From Brevundimonas sp. (GTDB lineage: Bacteria; Pseudomonadota; Alphaproteobacteria; Caulobacterales; Caulobacteraceae), in assembly GCA_031119155.1 (NCBI GenBank), contig JAVHYH010000079.1:1-13167 (forward strand): 13,167 bases of DNA, in the 5' to 3' direction. Positions 13,065 to 13,167 of the stretch are shown here, one piece after another. Each line of letters opens with the position of its first letter. Position 1 is the stretch's first letter. The notes under the pieces are model-generated. The model searched no databases and was not told the DNA's origin. It saw only the letters and a program-made list of their open reading frames with translations. Both the position numbers and the translations under genes were made by a program.

Positions 13065-13167
13065 ATGAAGGTGAAGCTTCTCGCCGGCGTCGCGATGGCG
13101 GGGCTGTTCGCAGCCGGCGCTGCGGCGGCCGAGCCGAACGGTTGGTACGGCGCGATTGACGCCGGCT
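13065..13167 (+). CDS. Outer-membrane protein, OmpA-like beta-barrel (5' fragment)
   Basis: Only the first 34 codons are in the window; the gene runs off the right edge. Residues 1 to about 21 are a clear Sec signal peptide (KVKLL, then a hydrophobic AGVAMAGLFAAGAAAA) with probable cleavage after the alanines. The mature start, EPNGWYGAIDAG, is typical of OmpA-type or porin-like barrels of Caulobacterales. Two ATG codons are adjacent (13062 and 13065); GAGGA at 13055-13059 is 5 nt from the second and only 2 nt from the first, so 13065 is preferred. Family assignment from so few residues is tentative. Confidence 0.7.
   Translation, partial: MKVKLLAGVAMAGLFAAGAAAAEPNGWYGAIDAG

Overview
This is a high-GC (roughly two-thirds G+C), gene-dense chromosomal segment of an alphaproteobacterium. 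I infer the Caulobacterales, most likely Brevundimonas or a close relative. The reasons are the gene families (otsB–GH15–otsA cluster, a KdsD almost collinear with the E. coli enzyme, a YafY-type WYL regulator, an OmpA-like N-terminus at the right edge), a candidate EcfG/sigma-T-type promoter, and intergenic repeats of a style I associate with this order. The genus is inference. There are no RNA genes, CRISPR arrays, transposases or phage genes. Twelve protein genes are supported, one of them cut by the right edge.

Layout: 10-1215 (-) a 401-residue FadA-type thiolase. 1216-1771 a 556-base gene-free stretch with a candidate operator and three kinds of repeat. 1772-2149 (-) a VOC-fold protein, divergent from a hemerythrin HHE protein (2265-2843, +) that is followed two bases later by an exported CAP/SCP protein (2846-3430, +, TTG start). 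3534-4523 (-) arabinose-5-phosphate isomerase (KdsD), convergent with the CAP gene across a 26-bp inverted repeat. 4649-8707 (+) a trehalose operon otsB, GH15 glucosidase, otsA. 8714-9328 (-) a glutathione S-transferase, divergent from a WYL regulator (9612-10343, +). 10527-11732 (-) a second 401-residue thiolase. 11964-12869 (-) an SDR resembling the dehydrogenase domain of peroxisomal MFE-2. 13065-end (+) the start of an outer-membrane protein.

Functionally there are three themes. The two thiolases and the MFE-2-like SDR belong to acyl-CoA degradation. The OtsA/OtsB/GH15 operon makes trehalose and probably hydrolyses trehalose or a related alpha-glucoside; its candidate promoter matches the alphaproteobacterial general-stress consensus at 8 of 9 positions and would give a leaderless otsB mRNA. 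A weaker match lies before the hemerythrin–CAP pair. KdsD supplies the Kdo precursor for lipopolysaccharide.

The most interesting signal is not a gene. Seven copies of a ~40-bp hairpin element occur at 1236, 9348, 9397, 9519, 9567, 11754 and 11919. All share near-invariant blocks (close to CTAACGCTC and TCGCTGCTTGAG), while the outermost 5-bp stem and the central stem change by compensatory substitutions. Three copies sit 19-21 nt upstream of a start codon in the same orientation, just before the Shine-Dalgarno, and a fourth appears to supply the Shine-Dalgarno itself. The copies also form two inverted sets that bracket promoter regions. This covariation plus fixed placement suggests a structured 5'-leader or a mobile REP-like family that has been recruited there.
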